A stretch of 64,000 nucleotides of DNA from Streptomyces olivochromogenes (GTDB taxonomy: Bacteria > Actinomycetota > Actinomycetes > Streptomycetales > Streptomycetaceae). The stretch lies in assembly GCF_001514115.1 (NCBI RefSeq), contig NZ_KQ948462.1, positions 249,224 through 313,223 on the forward strand, read 5' to 3'. The notes beneath the pieces are model-generated. The model saw only the letters and a list, made by a program, of their open reading frames with translations, was not told the origin of the DNA and ran no database searches. Shown piece after piece: positions 25,338 to 33,751 of the stretch; the stretch's first letter is position 1; every line of letters starts with the position of its first letter. The position numbers and the translations under genes were made by a program.

Positions 25338-27295
25338 ACCAGACGACTCGCTCCCTCCTGCACATCGTCGCCCACCAGGACGACGACCTGTACTTCATGA
25401 ACCCCGACCTCGTCAGATCCCTGCAGGACGGCGACCTCGTCACCACGGTCGTCCTCACCGCCGGCGAGGGCGACGGGATCAACGCCGACACCAACGACCC
25501 CGAACGCGCCGCACTGCCACCTGACTTCACCGGCTACAGCACCGAGCGCGGCTGCGGACTGCGCTCCGCGTACGCCCGGATGGCGACCGGCGACCGCGAC
25601 AGCCGCTGGCGGCGCGAACCCGTGGACCTCGTCCCCGGGTTCGCCGCCGAGCGGTTCACGCTCGCCGACCGGGACGGCGTGTGCCTGTACTTCCTCCAGC
25701 TCCACCAGGGCGCGCCCACCGACCGCGGCCGCACCCGGATCCACGAGCTGTGGGAGGGCGCCCTGCGCACCCAGGCCACGCTGCCGGTGCGTGGCTGCAC
25801 GGTCGGCGAGGTGCAGCACGTCACCCGGGAACAGGTCGTCGGCGCGCTGACCGCGCTGCTGGCCCACGTCCGCCCCACCGTCGTACGGACCATGGACCCC
25901 GACCCCGAGCACGACGGCGGCAAGGAGGAGTACGTCTGCTCCGACCACGTCGACCACACCGCCACCGCGCACTTCGCGCTCGCCGCCCTCACCCGGCACC
26001 GCGAGGCGGGCCACACCCCGGTCGTCGAGCACTACCGCGCCTACGCCAACCGCTTCTGGGGCTACAACCTCGACTCGGCGGCGGTCTCGGAGAAGGCCGA
26101 GTACCTCGCCACCTACGCGGGCCTCGACGCCCCGCAGGCCTGCCCGCACGGCACCTGCGAGCGGTGCGGCGACCGGCAGCTGGGGCCGAACCCCTTCCGC
26201 AGCACACACATGAGAAGCGCCGCCTACCGCTACTCGCCCACGACCGACTGGCTGCGCCTTGGCCCCGACGGCCGGCTGAACGCCTTCGGGGTGCTCGCCG
26301 GACGGCTCGCCTTCTGGACGGAGACCGCCCCCGCGAGCGGCGAGTGGAAGGGCCCCTTCGTCCTCGGTGACGGCTGGCTCGCCCCCACCCTCGCCGTCAC
26401 CGGAGTACCCGGCGGCCCCGCCGAACTCGTCGGCCTGCGCCGCCAGTCGGTGGTCGGCAGCGGGGTCACCGTCGATGTCGTCCACACCGTGCAGGACCCC
26501 GACGGCAACGGCTTCAGCGGCTGGCGGACCCTGGAGAACCCGGACTGGTCCCACGGCGACGGCCGCCGCCAGCGCGAGGTGGGCGTGCCGTCGGCCGCCG
26601 TCGACGGCATGGGCCGACTCCACGTGTTCGTGCGCGACTTCGCCCAGGGCATCAGCCTGCGCCGCCGCGACACCACGGGCGCCTGGGCCCCCTGGGAGAA
26701 CCTCGGCGGCTCCTTCGTCCAGGACGCGGGCACGGCCCTGACCACCGAGAACGGCACGGTGGAGCTGTACGTCCCCGGCAAGAACACCGTATGGCGCTGG
26801 TACCAGCCCGAACCCGGCGGCCCCTTCACCCTCGACGACACCCTCAAGACCGGCCGCCCCGCGACCGGTGGCATCACCGCCGTCGACTCGGGTGCGGGCC
26901 GCACCTGCCTCTACTACCGGGAGGCCGGCACCCAGCAGGTCATGGCCTACCGGCAACACGCCGACGGCCGCTGGCCCGGATCCGGCGCAGGGCTCGGCGG
27001 CCACGGCGGTACGGGAGCCGTGGCCGCGCTGTGGGCACCCGAACGCGGCGCCCGGGAGGCGTTCCTGGCCCACCGGGGCAGCCGTGGCCGCCCCGTCGTG
27101 TCGCTGCCCGACCGCGACAAGGACGTCTCCGGCAGCCACTGGCGCGAGTCCGGCGACATGTTCACCCACGCCCCCGCGATGGCACGCGACGCCGCGGGCG
27201 CCGTCGTTGTGGCGGTCATCGGCACCGACGGGCTCCTGCACGTCCGCCGCCAGCTGTCACCGGCCGCGGGCAGCCCCCTGGGCCCCTGGCGATGA
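25334..27295 (+). CDS. PIG-L deacetylase fused to a beta-propeller
   Basis: A 653-residue two-part protein. The N-terminal half (1-290) is a PIG-L/LmbE zinc deacetylase with the metal motif AHQDDDLYF at about 13 and the distal histidines in SDHVDHTATAHF at about 212. It also has an unusual CPHGTCERC cluster near 280 that might bind another metal. The C-terminal half (about 300-650) is a propeller with the local phrases GPDGRLNAFG, VDGMGRLHVFVRD and GTDGLLHVRRQ. PIG-L enzymes remove acetyl groups from N-acetyl sugars. Fusion to a sugar-lectin-like propeller suggests that it acts on the polymer made by the upstream genes. ATG 25334 overlaps the previous stop. Confidence 0.8.
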   Translation: MNQTTRSLLHIVAHQDDDLYFMNPDLVRSLQDGDLVTTVVLTAGEGDGINADTNDPERAALPPDFTGYSTERGCGLRSAYARMATGDRDSRWRREPVDLVPGFAAERFTLADRDGVCLYFLQLHQGAPTDRGRTRIHELWEGALRTQATLPVRGCTVGEVQHVTREQVVGALTALLAHVRPTVVRTMDPDPEHDGGKEEYVCSDHVDHTATAHFALAALTRHREAGHTPVVEHYRAYANRFWGYNLDSAAVSEKAEYLATYAGLDAPQACPHGTCERCGDRQLGPNPFRSTHMRSAAYRYSPTTDWLRLGPDGRLNAFGVLAGRLAFWTETAPASGEWKGPFVLGDGWLAPTLAVTGVPGGPAELVGLRRQSVVGSGVTVDVVHTVQDPDGNGFSGWRTLENPDWSHGDGRRQREVGVPSAAVDGMGRLHVFVRDFAQGISLRRRDTTGAWAPWENLGGSFVQDAGTALTTENGTVELYVPGKNTVWRWYQPEPGGPFTLDDTLKTGRPATGGITAVDSGAGRTCLYYREAGTQQVMAYRQHADGRWPGSGAGLGGHGGTGAVAALWAPERGAREAFLAHRGSRGRPVVSLPDRDKDVSGSHWRESGDMFTHAPAMARDAAGAVVVAVIGTDGLLHVRRQLSPAAGSPLGPWR

Positions 27296-27311
27296 CGAGT
27301 GGGCCCCGGAT

Positions 27312-27317
27312 TAAAGT
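27312..27317 (+). promoter_or_regulatory. -10 box for a leaderless start
   Basis: TAAAGT lies 6 nt before GTG 27324 without a ribosome site, so the downstream gene may have its own promoter as well as operon read-through. Confidence 0.5.
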
Positions 27318-27323
27318 GATCCG

Positions 27324-28340
27324 GTGAACGGCGAATGGCTCAGACGCGGTCGCGACGGCAGGCTCAGTGTGTACCTGCTGTCGGGCACCGCCGTCCACTG
27401 CCGGGCGGAGCGCGGCCCCGGCGGCCCCTGGGACCCACCGCGCACCATCGGCGGCGAGCAGCGCCTGCACCCCGTCCTCGCCGTCGGCCAGGGCGCCGAC
27501 GGCTACGCCCATCTCGTCTCCTGGCGCCCCACCGTGCCCGGCGAGTCCGGGCTCGTCCACACCACGCACTTCCGGCCGCGGCTCGCCGCGCTCGACTGGC
27601 ACTCGATCGGGCACCCCAACAAGACGGGTGACCGCACCGGTACGCCGGCCGTCGCGGTCGACGGGCAGGGGCGCGCCCACGTCTTCGTGCGCAACAAGGG
27701 CGGCGGGGTCAGCATGGTCGCCCAGAAGGAGAAGGGCGGCTGGGATCCCTGGCGCGACCTCAAGGGCAGTGACGTACGGGAGGATCTGGCGGCCGTGACG
27801 GGGGAGTCAGGGCTGGTCGAGCTGTACGCGGCCGTGTCGGACGGGATCGCCCACTGGCGCCAGGAGGAGCCGGGCAAGCACCCGGTGCTCCAGGAGTCCC
27901 TGGAGACATCCGTACGTCCCGGAACCCTCCGCGCCCTCGCCACCTCCGCCTCCTCCACCACCCTCTTCTTCACCGACGAGGCGGGTGACGTGTGCGCGTG
28001 GCGCCCGGGCACCAAGTCGGTCGCCGTGCTCGCGTCGGCCGGTCCCGGCCCCGTCTCGGCGATCCGCTGTGAACTCGACGGCCACGACTGCACGTTGCTC
28101 GCGCAGCGGTCGGCGAGTGGTCGGATCGTCTTCGCCGCGTATCCCACCGAGCAGGAGGCGGCGGGGGCGTGGTGGACCGAGTCGGGTCCCTCGCTGCCCG
28201 TCGGGGCCGAGGTGTCTCTTGCCGAGGACGAGGACGGGCGTGTGGTGGCGGCGACCGTGGCCCCTGGCAGCGAGGAACTCCTCCTCACCCGACGCAAGGA
28301 CGAACCGGGCTTGGCCCTGGAGGCGTGGCACCCGGTGTGA
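27324..28340 (+). CDS. Beta-propeller (PLL/lectin-like) repeat protein
   Basis: A 338-residue propeller protein related to the gene at 15053 and to the C-terminal half of the preceding gene. Shared phrases are GRDGRLSVYLLSG, GQGADGYAHLVSW, VDGQGRAHVFVRNKGGG and GWDPWRDLKGSDV. No signal peptide is visible. It starts 28 bp after the deacetylase-propeller gene and looks like a duplicated stand-alone version of its propeller. The function may be glycan binding; this is inference. Intergenic repeats follow. Confidence 0.7.
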   Translation: MNGEWLRRGRDGRLSVYLLSGTAVHCRAERGPGGPWDPPRTIGGEQRLHPVLAVGQGADGYAHLVSWRPTVPGESGLVHTTHFRPRLAALDWHSIGHPNKTGDRTGTPAVAVDGQGRAHVFVRNKGGGVSMVAQKEKGGWDPWRDLKGSDVREDLAAVTGESGLVELYAAVSDGIAHWRQEEPGKHPVLQESLETSVRPGTLRALATSASSTTLFFTDEAGDVCAWRPGTKSVAVLASAGPGPVSAIRCELDGHDCTLLAQRSASGRIVFAAYPTEQEAAGAWWTESGPSLPVGAEVSLAEDEDGRVVAATVAPGSEELLLTRRKDEPGLALEAWHPV

Positions 28341-28370
28341 CAACCGGGGGTGTGTTCTTCGGCTGCGGCT

Positions 28371-28546
28371 GGGCGGGGCTGCGCCCCGATTCCCCGCCCG
28401 GCCGTTTTCGTTCGGCTGCGGGACGGTGGGGGCTGGTCGCGCAGTTCCCCGCGCCCCTGGGCGGGGCTGCGCCCCGATTCCCCGGCCGGCCGTTTTCGTT
28501 TGGCTGCGGGACGGTGGGGGCTTGTCGCGCAGTTCCCCGCGCCCCT
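28371..28546. repeat. Tandem duplication of an 88-bp Streptomyces intergenic repeat
   Basis: Two copies, 28371-28458 and 28459-28546, lie head to tail with only a few differences. Each ends with GTCGCGCAGTTCCCCGCGCCC, a segment I recognise as a very common Streptomyces intergenic repeat, and each contains a GGGCGGGGCTGCGCCCC hairpin. Confidence 0.85.
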
Positions 28547-28563
28547 TTAGGGCGCTGGCGCGC

Positions 28564-28600
28564 ATCTTCAGCCTGTCCGGCGTTTGAGGACGAGCCCTTC
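28564..28600. repeat. Second Streptomyces intergenic repeat type
   Basis: TTCAGCCTGTCCGGCGTTTG and the GAGGACGAGCCCTTCAGG that follows match a well-known dispersed intergenic repeat in Streptomyces. The rest of the gap to 28729 is GC-rich and no gene is seen. Confidence 0.6.
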
Positions 28601-28729
28601 AGGCGATCGGGGTCGAAGGGGCGGAGCCCCTGGGGGATGGGACGGGTAGGGGCGGCGGGGGCGAGGGAAACGGCGGGTGCCCTGTACGCCGCGTCGGCAT
28701 ACAGGGCACCCTGAGACAGAGCGGAGCGG

Positions 28730-30856
28730 CTACGCGGGGACGGAGGCCACCCCGACCTCGAGGAACCGCTTGCCGGTCACTCGCTCGGAGACGCCCTCAC
28801 GGTCCAGGTACGGAGTGATCCCGCCCAGGTGGAAGGGCCAGCCGGCACCGGTGATCAGGCAGAGGTCGATGTCCTGGGCCTCGGCGACGACACCCTCGTC
28901 GAGCATCAGACCGATCTCCTGGGCGACCGCGTCCAGGACACGGGCACGCACCTGCTCCTCGGTGAGGACCACGTCGCCCTGCTTCAGGAGCGCGGCGACC
29001 TCGGGGTCCAGCTCCGGCTTCCCGGAGTCGTACACGTAGAAGCCGCGCTTGCCCGCCTTGACGACGGCCGCGAGGTTCGGGGAGACCGTGAAGCGGTCGG
29101 GGAAGGCCCGGTTGAGGGTCTCCGAGACGTGCAGACCGATCGCGGGGCCGACCAGTTCGAGCAGGACCAGCGGAGACATCGGCAGACCCAGCGGCTCCAC
29201 CGCCTTCTCCGCGACCTCGACCGGCGTGCCCTCGTCGATGACGTTCTGGATCTCGCCCATGAAGCGGGTGAGGATGCGGTTGACGACGAACGCCGGGGCG
29301 TCCTTCACCAGCACCGCGGTCTTCTTCAGCTTCTTGGCGACGGCGAACGCCGTGGCCAGCGAGGCGTCGTCCGTCTGCTCGCCCCGCACGATCTCCAGCA
29401 GCGGCAGGATCGCGACCGGGTTGAAGAAGTGGAAGCCCACGACCCGCTCGGGGTTCTTGAGCTTCGACGCCATCTCCGTCACCGAGAGGGAGGAGGTGTT
29501 GGTGGCGAGGATCGCGTGCGCCGGGGCGACCGCCTCGACCTCCGCGAACACCTGCTGCTTGACGCCGATCTCCTCGAAGACGGCCTCGATGATGAAGTCG
29601 GCGTCGGAGAAGCCCTCGGCCTTGTCCAGGACACCGGTCACCAGCGCCTTGAGGCGGTTGGCCTTGTCCTGGTTGATGCGGGACTTCGCCAGCAGCTTGT
29701 CGATCTCGGCGTGGACGTAGCCCACACCCTTGTCGACGCGCTCCTGGTCGATGTCCGTGAGGACGACCGGTACTTCGAGGCGGCGCAGGAAGAGCAGGGC
29801 GAGCTGCGAGGCCATCAGGCCCGCGCCCACGACGCCCACCTTGGTGACCGGACGGGCCAGGCTCTTGTCCGGCGCGCCCGCGGGGCGCTTGCCACGCTTC
29901 TGGACCAGGTTGAAGGCGTAGATGCCGGAACGCAGTTCGCCGCCCATGATCAGGTCGGCGAGGGCGATGTCCTCGGCGTCGTAGCCCTTCTGCAGGTCGC
30001 CGTCCTTGGCCGCCTCGATGATGTCGAGGGCGCGGTACGCGGCCGGAGCCGCCCCGTGCACCTTGCCGTCGGCGATGAACCGGCCCTTGGCGACGGCCTG
30101 GTCCCAGGCGTCGCCGCGGTCGATCTCGGGACGCTCGACCGCGATGTCGCCCTTGAGGACGGACGCGGTCCAGATCAGCGACTGCTCCAGGAAGTCGGCG
30201 CCTTCGAAGAGGGCGTCGGCGATGCCGAGGTCGAAGACCTGCTTGCCCTTGAGCTGCTTGTTCTGGTTGAGCGAGTTCTCGATGATGACCGAGACGGCCT
30301 TGTCGGCGCCGATCAGGTTCGGGAGCAGCGTGCAGCCGCCCCAGCCCGGGACCAGACCGAGGAAGACCTCGGGCAGGGAGAAGGCCGCGATGGCCTTCGA
30401 CACCGTGCGGTACTGGCAGTGCAGACCGACCTCGACGCCGCCGCCCATCGCCGCGCCGTTGTAGTACGCGAAGGTCGGGACGGCCAGCGCCGCGAGGCGC
30501 TTGAAGACCTCGTGGCCGCCCTTGCCGATGGCGAGCGCGTCGTCGTGGTTCTTGAGGAGCTCGACGCCCTTCAGGTCCGCGCCGACCGCGAAGATGAACG
30601 GCTTGCCGGTGACGCCGATACCGACGATCTCGCCGGCCGCGGCCTCCTTCTCGACCTGGTCGATCGCGGCGCTGAGGTTCGCCAGCGAGGCCGGGCCGAA
30701 GGTGGTCGGCTTGGTGTGGTCGAAGCCGTTGTCAAGGGTGATGAGCGCGAAGCGCCCGGCACCGAACGGCAGGTCGAGGTGGCGTACGTGCGCGGACGTC
30801 ACGACCTCGTCGGGGAACAGCTCGGCCGCACCCTTCAGGAGTTCAGCGGTGCTCAC
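28730..30856 (-). CDS. fadB: Fatty-acid oxidation complex, alpha subunit (FadB-like)
   Basis: Bifunctional beta-oxidation enzyme, 708 residues: enoyl-CoA hydratase N-terminally and L-3-hydroxyacyl-CoA dehydrogenase C-terminally. The crotonase part has AVGADLKG and the two catalytic glutamates in MGGGVEVGLHC and SLPEVFLGLVPGWGG (about 115-150). The NAD motif VGVVGAGLMASQ lies near 335 and the dehydrogenase motif GFHFFNPV near 465. GTG 30856 overlaps the fadA stop (GTGA), with GGAGG 10 nt upstream. The upstream in-frame extension belongs to fadA sequence and is not used. fadA and fadB form an operon. Confidence 0.93.
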   Translation of the reverse strand: MSTAELLKGAAELFPDEVVTSAHVRHLDLPFGAGRFALITLDNGFDHTKPTTFGPASLANLSAAIDQVEKEAAAGEIVGIGVTGKPFIFAVGADLKGVELLKNHDDALAIGKGGHEVFKRLAALAVPTFAYYNGAAMGGGVEVGLHCQYRTVSKAIAAFSLPEVFLGLVPGWGGCTLLPNLIGADKAVSVIIENSLNQNKQLKGKQVFDLGIADALFEGADFLEQSLIWTASVLKGDIAVERPEIDRGDAWDQAVAKGRFIADGKVHGAAPAAYRALDIIEAAKDGDLQKGYDAEDIALADLIMGGELRSGIYAFNLVQKRGKRPAGAPDKSLARPVTKVGVVGAGLMASQLALLFLRRLEVPVVLTDIDQERVDKGVGYVHAEIDKLLAKSRINQDKANRLKALVTGVLDKAEGFSDADFIIEAVFEEIGVKQQVFAEVEAVAPAHAILATNTSSLSVTEMASKLKNPERVVGFHFFNPVAILPLLEIVRGEQTDDASLATAFAVAKKLKKTAVLVKDAPAFVVNRILTRFMGEIQNVIDEGTPVEVAEKAVEPLGLPMSPLVLLELVGPAIGLHVSETLNRAFPDRFTVSPNLAAVVKAGKRGFYVYDSGKPELDPEVAALLKQGDVVLTEEQVRARVLDAVAQEIGLMLDEGVVAEAQDIDLCLITGAGWPFHLGGITPYLDREGVSERVTGKRFLEVGVASVPA

Positions 30857-32079
30857 TTGTTGCCTCCGGCGTCCTTGTGGTGCGGGTTCTCCCAGATCAC
30901 CGTGGCGCCCATGCCGAAGCCGACGCACATGGTGGTGAGGCCGTAACGGACCTCCGGCTGCTCCTCGAACTGGCGGGCCAGCTGCGTCATCAGACGTACG
31001 CCGGAGGAGGCGAGGGGGTGGCCGTAGGCGATCGCGCCGCCGTACTGGTTGACGCGCGCGTCGTCGTCGGCGATGCCGTAGTGCTCCAGGAAGGCGAGCA
31101 CCTGGACGGCGAAGGCCTCGTTGATCTCGAAGAGGTTGATGTCCTCGATCGACAGGCCGGCCTGGGCGAGAGCCTTCTCGGTGGCCGGGATCGGGCCGTA
31201 GCCCATGACCTCCGGCTCGACGCCCGCGAAGGCGTACGAGACCAGGCGCATCTTGACCGGCAGGCCGTTCTCGCGGGCGAAGTCCTCGGAGGCGAGGATC
31301 GACGCGGTCGCACCGTCGTTCAGACCGGCGGCGTTACCGGCGGTGACCCGGCCGTGGACGCGGAACGGGGTCTTCAGGCCGGCCAGGTTCTCCAGCGTGG
31401 TGCCCGGGCGCATCGGCTCGTCGGCGGTGACCAGGCCCCAGCCGGTCTCACCGGCCTGCGCGTTGGTGTTGCGCACCGAGATCGGCACCAGGTCCTGCTG
31501 GATCTTGCCGTTGGCGTACGCCTTGGCGGCCTTCTCCTGCGAGCGCACGGCGTACTCGTCGGCGCGCTGCTTGGTGATCGTGGGGTAGCGGTCGTGCAGG
31601 TTCTCGGCGGTCATGCCCATGAACAGGGCGGACTCGTCGACCAGCTTCTCGCTGACGAACCGCGGGTTCGGGTCCACGCCCTCGCCCATCGGGTGGCGGC
31701 CCATGTGCTCGACACCACCGGCGATGACGGCGTCGTACGCACCGAAGGCGATGGAGCCCGCGGTCGTGGTGACGGCGGTCAGCGCGCCCGCGCACATACG
31801 GTCGATGGAGTAGCCGGGAACCGACTGCGGCAGCCCGGCGAGGATGCCCGCGGTCCGCCCCAGGGTCAGACCCTGGTCACCGATCTGCGTGGTCGCGGCG
31901 ATGGCGACCTCGTCGATCTTCTTCGGGTCGAGGCCCGGGTTGCGGCGCAGCAGCTCCCGGATGGCCTTCACGACGAGGTCGTCGGCGCGGGTCTCGTGGT
32001 AGATGCCCTTCGGGCCCGCCTTGCCGAACGGGGTGCGGACGCCGTCGACGAAGACGACGTCCCTGACGGTACGAGGCAC
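30853..32079 (-). CDS. fadA: Acetyl-CoA acyltransferase (thiolase)
   Basis: Thiolase, 408 residues, that cleaves 3-ketoacyl-CoA in the last step of beta-oxidation. The nucleophilic Cys lies in DRMCAGALTA at about 95. NEAFAVQVLA, then GGAIAYGHPLASSGVR (catalytic His) and the second Cys in TTMCVGFGMGA close the active site. GTG 32079 is preceded by GGAGGAGAG. Together with FadB it should form the trifunctional complex. A perfect palindrome and a second dyad lie 51-87 bp upstream, at the likely promoter. Confidence 0.93.
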   Translation of the reverse strand: MPRTVRDVVFVDGVRTPFGKAGPKGIYHETRADDLVVKAIRELLRRNPGLDPKKIDEVAIAATTQIGDQGLTLGRTAGILAGLPQSVPGYSIDRMCAGALTAVTTTAGSIAFGAYDAVIAGGVEHMGRHPMGEGVDPNPRFVSEKLVDESALFMGMTAENLHDRYPTITKQRADEYAVRSQEKAAKAYANGKIQQDLVPISVRNTNAQAGETGWGLVTADEPMRPGTTLENLAGLKTPFRVHGRVTAGNAAGLNDGATASILASEDFARENGLPVKMRLVSYAFAGVEPEVMGYGPIPATEKALAQAGLSIEDINLFEINEAFAVQVLAFLEHYGIADDDARVNQYGGAIAYGHPLASSGVRLMTQLARQFEEQPEVRYGLTTMCVGFGMGATVIWENPHHKDAGGNK

Positions 32080-32129
32080 GATGGCTCTCCTCCAGATGCG
32101 GGATGGCACTGCTGCGCGTCGCACGCGAC

Positions 32130-32166
32130 TGAGCGCGCGCTCACCCCGTCATGCTACTTGCGAGTA
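32130..32166 (-). promoter_or_regulatory. fadAB promoter with two palindromes
   Basis: TGAGCGCGCGCTCA (32130-32143) is a perfect 14-bp palindrome. TACT-TGCG-AGTA (32155-32166) is a second dyad. A -10 box TAGCAT on the minus strand (32151-32156) lies between and partly under the second, so transcription would start at the edge of the first. The layout suggests control by one or two acyl-CoA-responsive (TetR-type) repressors; that is inference. Confidence 0.55.
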
Positions 32167-32264
32167 ACCACCCTGCCCACCCCCGACGGCGGGAGCGGTG
32201 AACGTCACACGAAAGCCGTCCGAGGATCTTGGCGTGATCTCGACGTCGATCTTTCGCTTCAAGG

Positions 32265-32298
32265 GCCCCGAAAGGGGCGCGGGGACCTGCGCGAGCAA
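32265..32298. repeat. Degenerate copy of the Streptomyces intergenic repeat
   Basis: GCCCC-GAAA-GGGGC hairpin (32265-32278), overlapped by GGGGCGCGGGGACCTGCGCG, the inverted relative of the repeat end at 28437-28458. It lies between RNase D and fadA, a gap otherwise without features to 32351. Confidence 0.55.
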
Positions 32299-32351
32299 CC
32301 CAGAACAACCCGCAGTCGCCGTACGACAGAACCACGTACGGCGACTAGGCA

Positions 32352-33629
32352 CTAGGCCCCCTTCACCGCCAGTGCCTCCACCAATACCGGTGTGACCAAC
32401 TCCACCTGCCAGGCCCGAGCCCCGTACCCGGCGAGCGCGGCCGAAACGGACTCGGCGTCGGCACCGGCCGGCGGCTCCCAGCACACCCGCCGCACCGTGT
32501 CCGGAGTGATCAGGTTCTCCTGCGGCATGTTGAGCTGCTCGGCCAGCGCCGACACGGCGGCCCGCGCCGCGGAGAGCCGGGCGGCGGCGGCCGGGTCCTT
32601 GTCGGCCCAGGCGCGCGGCGGCGGAGGCCCGGTGACGGGCTGCCCCGGCTGCGGCAGCTCGGCGTCCGGCACTGCCTTCGCGCGGTCCACGGCGGCCTGC
32701 CACTGCTCCAGCTGGCGCCGCCCCATCCGGTGCCCGAACCCGTTCAGCGCGGCAAGCGCGTGCACGTTGGCCGGAAGGGAGAGCGCGGCCTCCACGATGG
32801 CCCCGTCCCCCAGGACCTTGCCCGGCGAGATGTCCCGGCGCTGGGCGATCCGGTCGCGGGTCTCCCACAGCTCCTGCACGACCGCCATCTGCCGACGGCG
32901 GCGCACCTTGTGCATCCCGGACGTACGGCGCCAGGGGTCCTTGCGCGGCGGCGCGGGCTCGGCCTGCGCGATCGCGTCGAACTCCTGTCGGGCCCAGTCC
33001 AGCTTGCCCTGCCGGTCGAGCTCCTTCTCCAGGGCGTCGCGCAGGTCGACGAGCAGTTCCACGTCGAGCGCGGCGTAGCGCAGCCACGGCTCCGGGAGCG
33101 GGCGCGTGGACCAGTCGACCGCGGAGTGCCCCTTCTCCAGTACGAAGCCGAGCACGCTCTCGACCATCGCGCCCAGGCCCACTCGGGGGAACCCGGCCAG
33201 GCGTCCGGCCAGCTCGGTGTCGAAGAGCCGCGTCGGCACCATGCCTATCTCCCGCAGACACGGCAGGTCCTGGGTGGCGGCGTGCAGCACCCACTCGACG
33301 CCGGAGATGGCCTCGCCGAGCCCGGAGAGGTCGGGACAGGCGACGGGGTCGATCAGTGCGGTGCCGGCGCCCTCACGGCGCAGCTGCACCAGATAGGCGC
33401 GCTGGCCGTATCGGTACCCGGACGCGCGTTCGGCGTCCACGGCCACGGGGCCGGAGCCGGCGGCGAAGGCCGCGATCACCTCGGCGAGCGAGGTCTCGTC
33501 GGCGACGACGGGCGGAATGCCCTCTCGGGGCTCAAGCAAAGGGATCGGCGCCGATTCGACGTCGTCCGGAGGGCCGCCTCCGGTGGTTCGCAGTGAGCTG
33601 TCTTCTGCGGTCTCTTGGGCGTCGGTCAC
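32352..33629 (-). CDS. rnd: RNase D-type 3'-5' exoribonuclease
   Basis: DEDD-family exonuclease, 425 residues. Exo I is VAVDAERASGYRYGQRAYLV (about 62), Exo II is LHAATQDLPCL (about 114), and Exo III is RYAALDVELLVDL (about 185). One or two HRDC-type helical domains follow (MAVVQELWETRDRIAQRRDI and on). It trims tRNA and small RNA 3' ends. GTG 33629 has TACCCT 6 nt upstream and no ribosome site, so translation is probably leaderless. Confidence 0.86.
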   Translation of the reverse strand: MTDAQETAEDSSLRTTGGGPPDDVESAPIPLLEPREGIPPVVADETSLAEVIAAFAAGSGPVAVDAERASGYRYGQRAYLVQLRREGAGTALIDPVACPDLSGLGEAISGVEWVLHAATQDLPCLREIGMVPTRLFDTELAGRLAGFPRVGLGAMVESVLGFVLEKGHSAVDWSTRPLPEPWLRYAALDVELLVDLRDALEKELDRQGKLDWARQEFDAIAQAEPAPPRKDPWRRTSGMHKVRRRRQMAVVQELWETRDRIAQRRDISPGKVLGDGAIVEAALSLPANVHALAALNGFGHRMGRRQLEQWQAAVDRAKAVPDAELPQPGQPVTGPPPPRAWADKDPAAAARLSAARAAVSALAEQLNMPQENLITPDTVRRVCWEPPAGADAESVSAALAGYGARAWQVELVTPVLVEALAVKGA

Positions 33630-33635
33630 CTGTCA

Positions 33636-33641
33636 AGGGTA
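33636..33641 (-). promoter_or_regulatory. -10 box of the RNase D gene (leaderless)
   Basis: TACCCT on the minus strand, 6 nt before GTG 33629. Confidence 0.5.
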
Positions 33642-33751
33642 TCTGTGTATGGACTGCGCCCGCCGACGGAACGTTCCGTCGACGGGCGCAGGAGGGTCGT
33701 AAACCAGTCAGGTCGGTGAAAGTTCCGGTCCGGTGGGGGGTATACCCCGTT

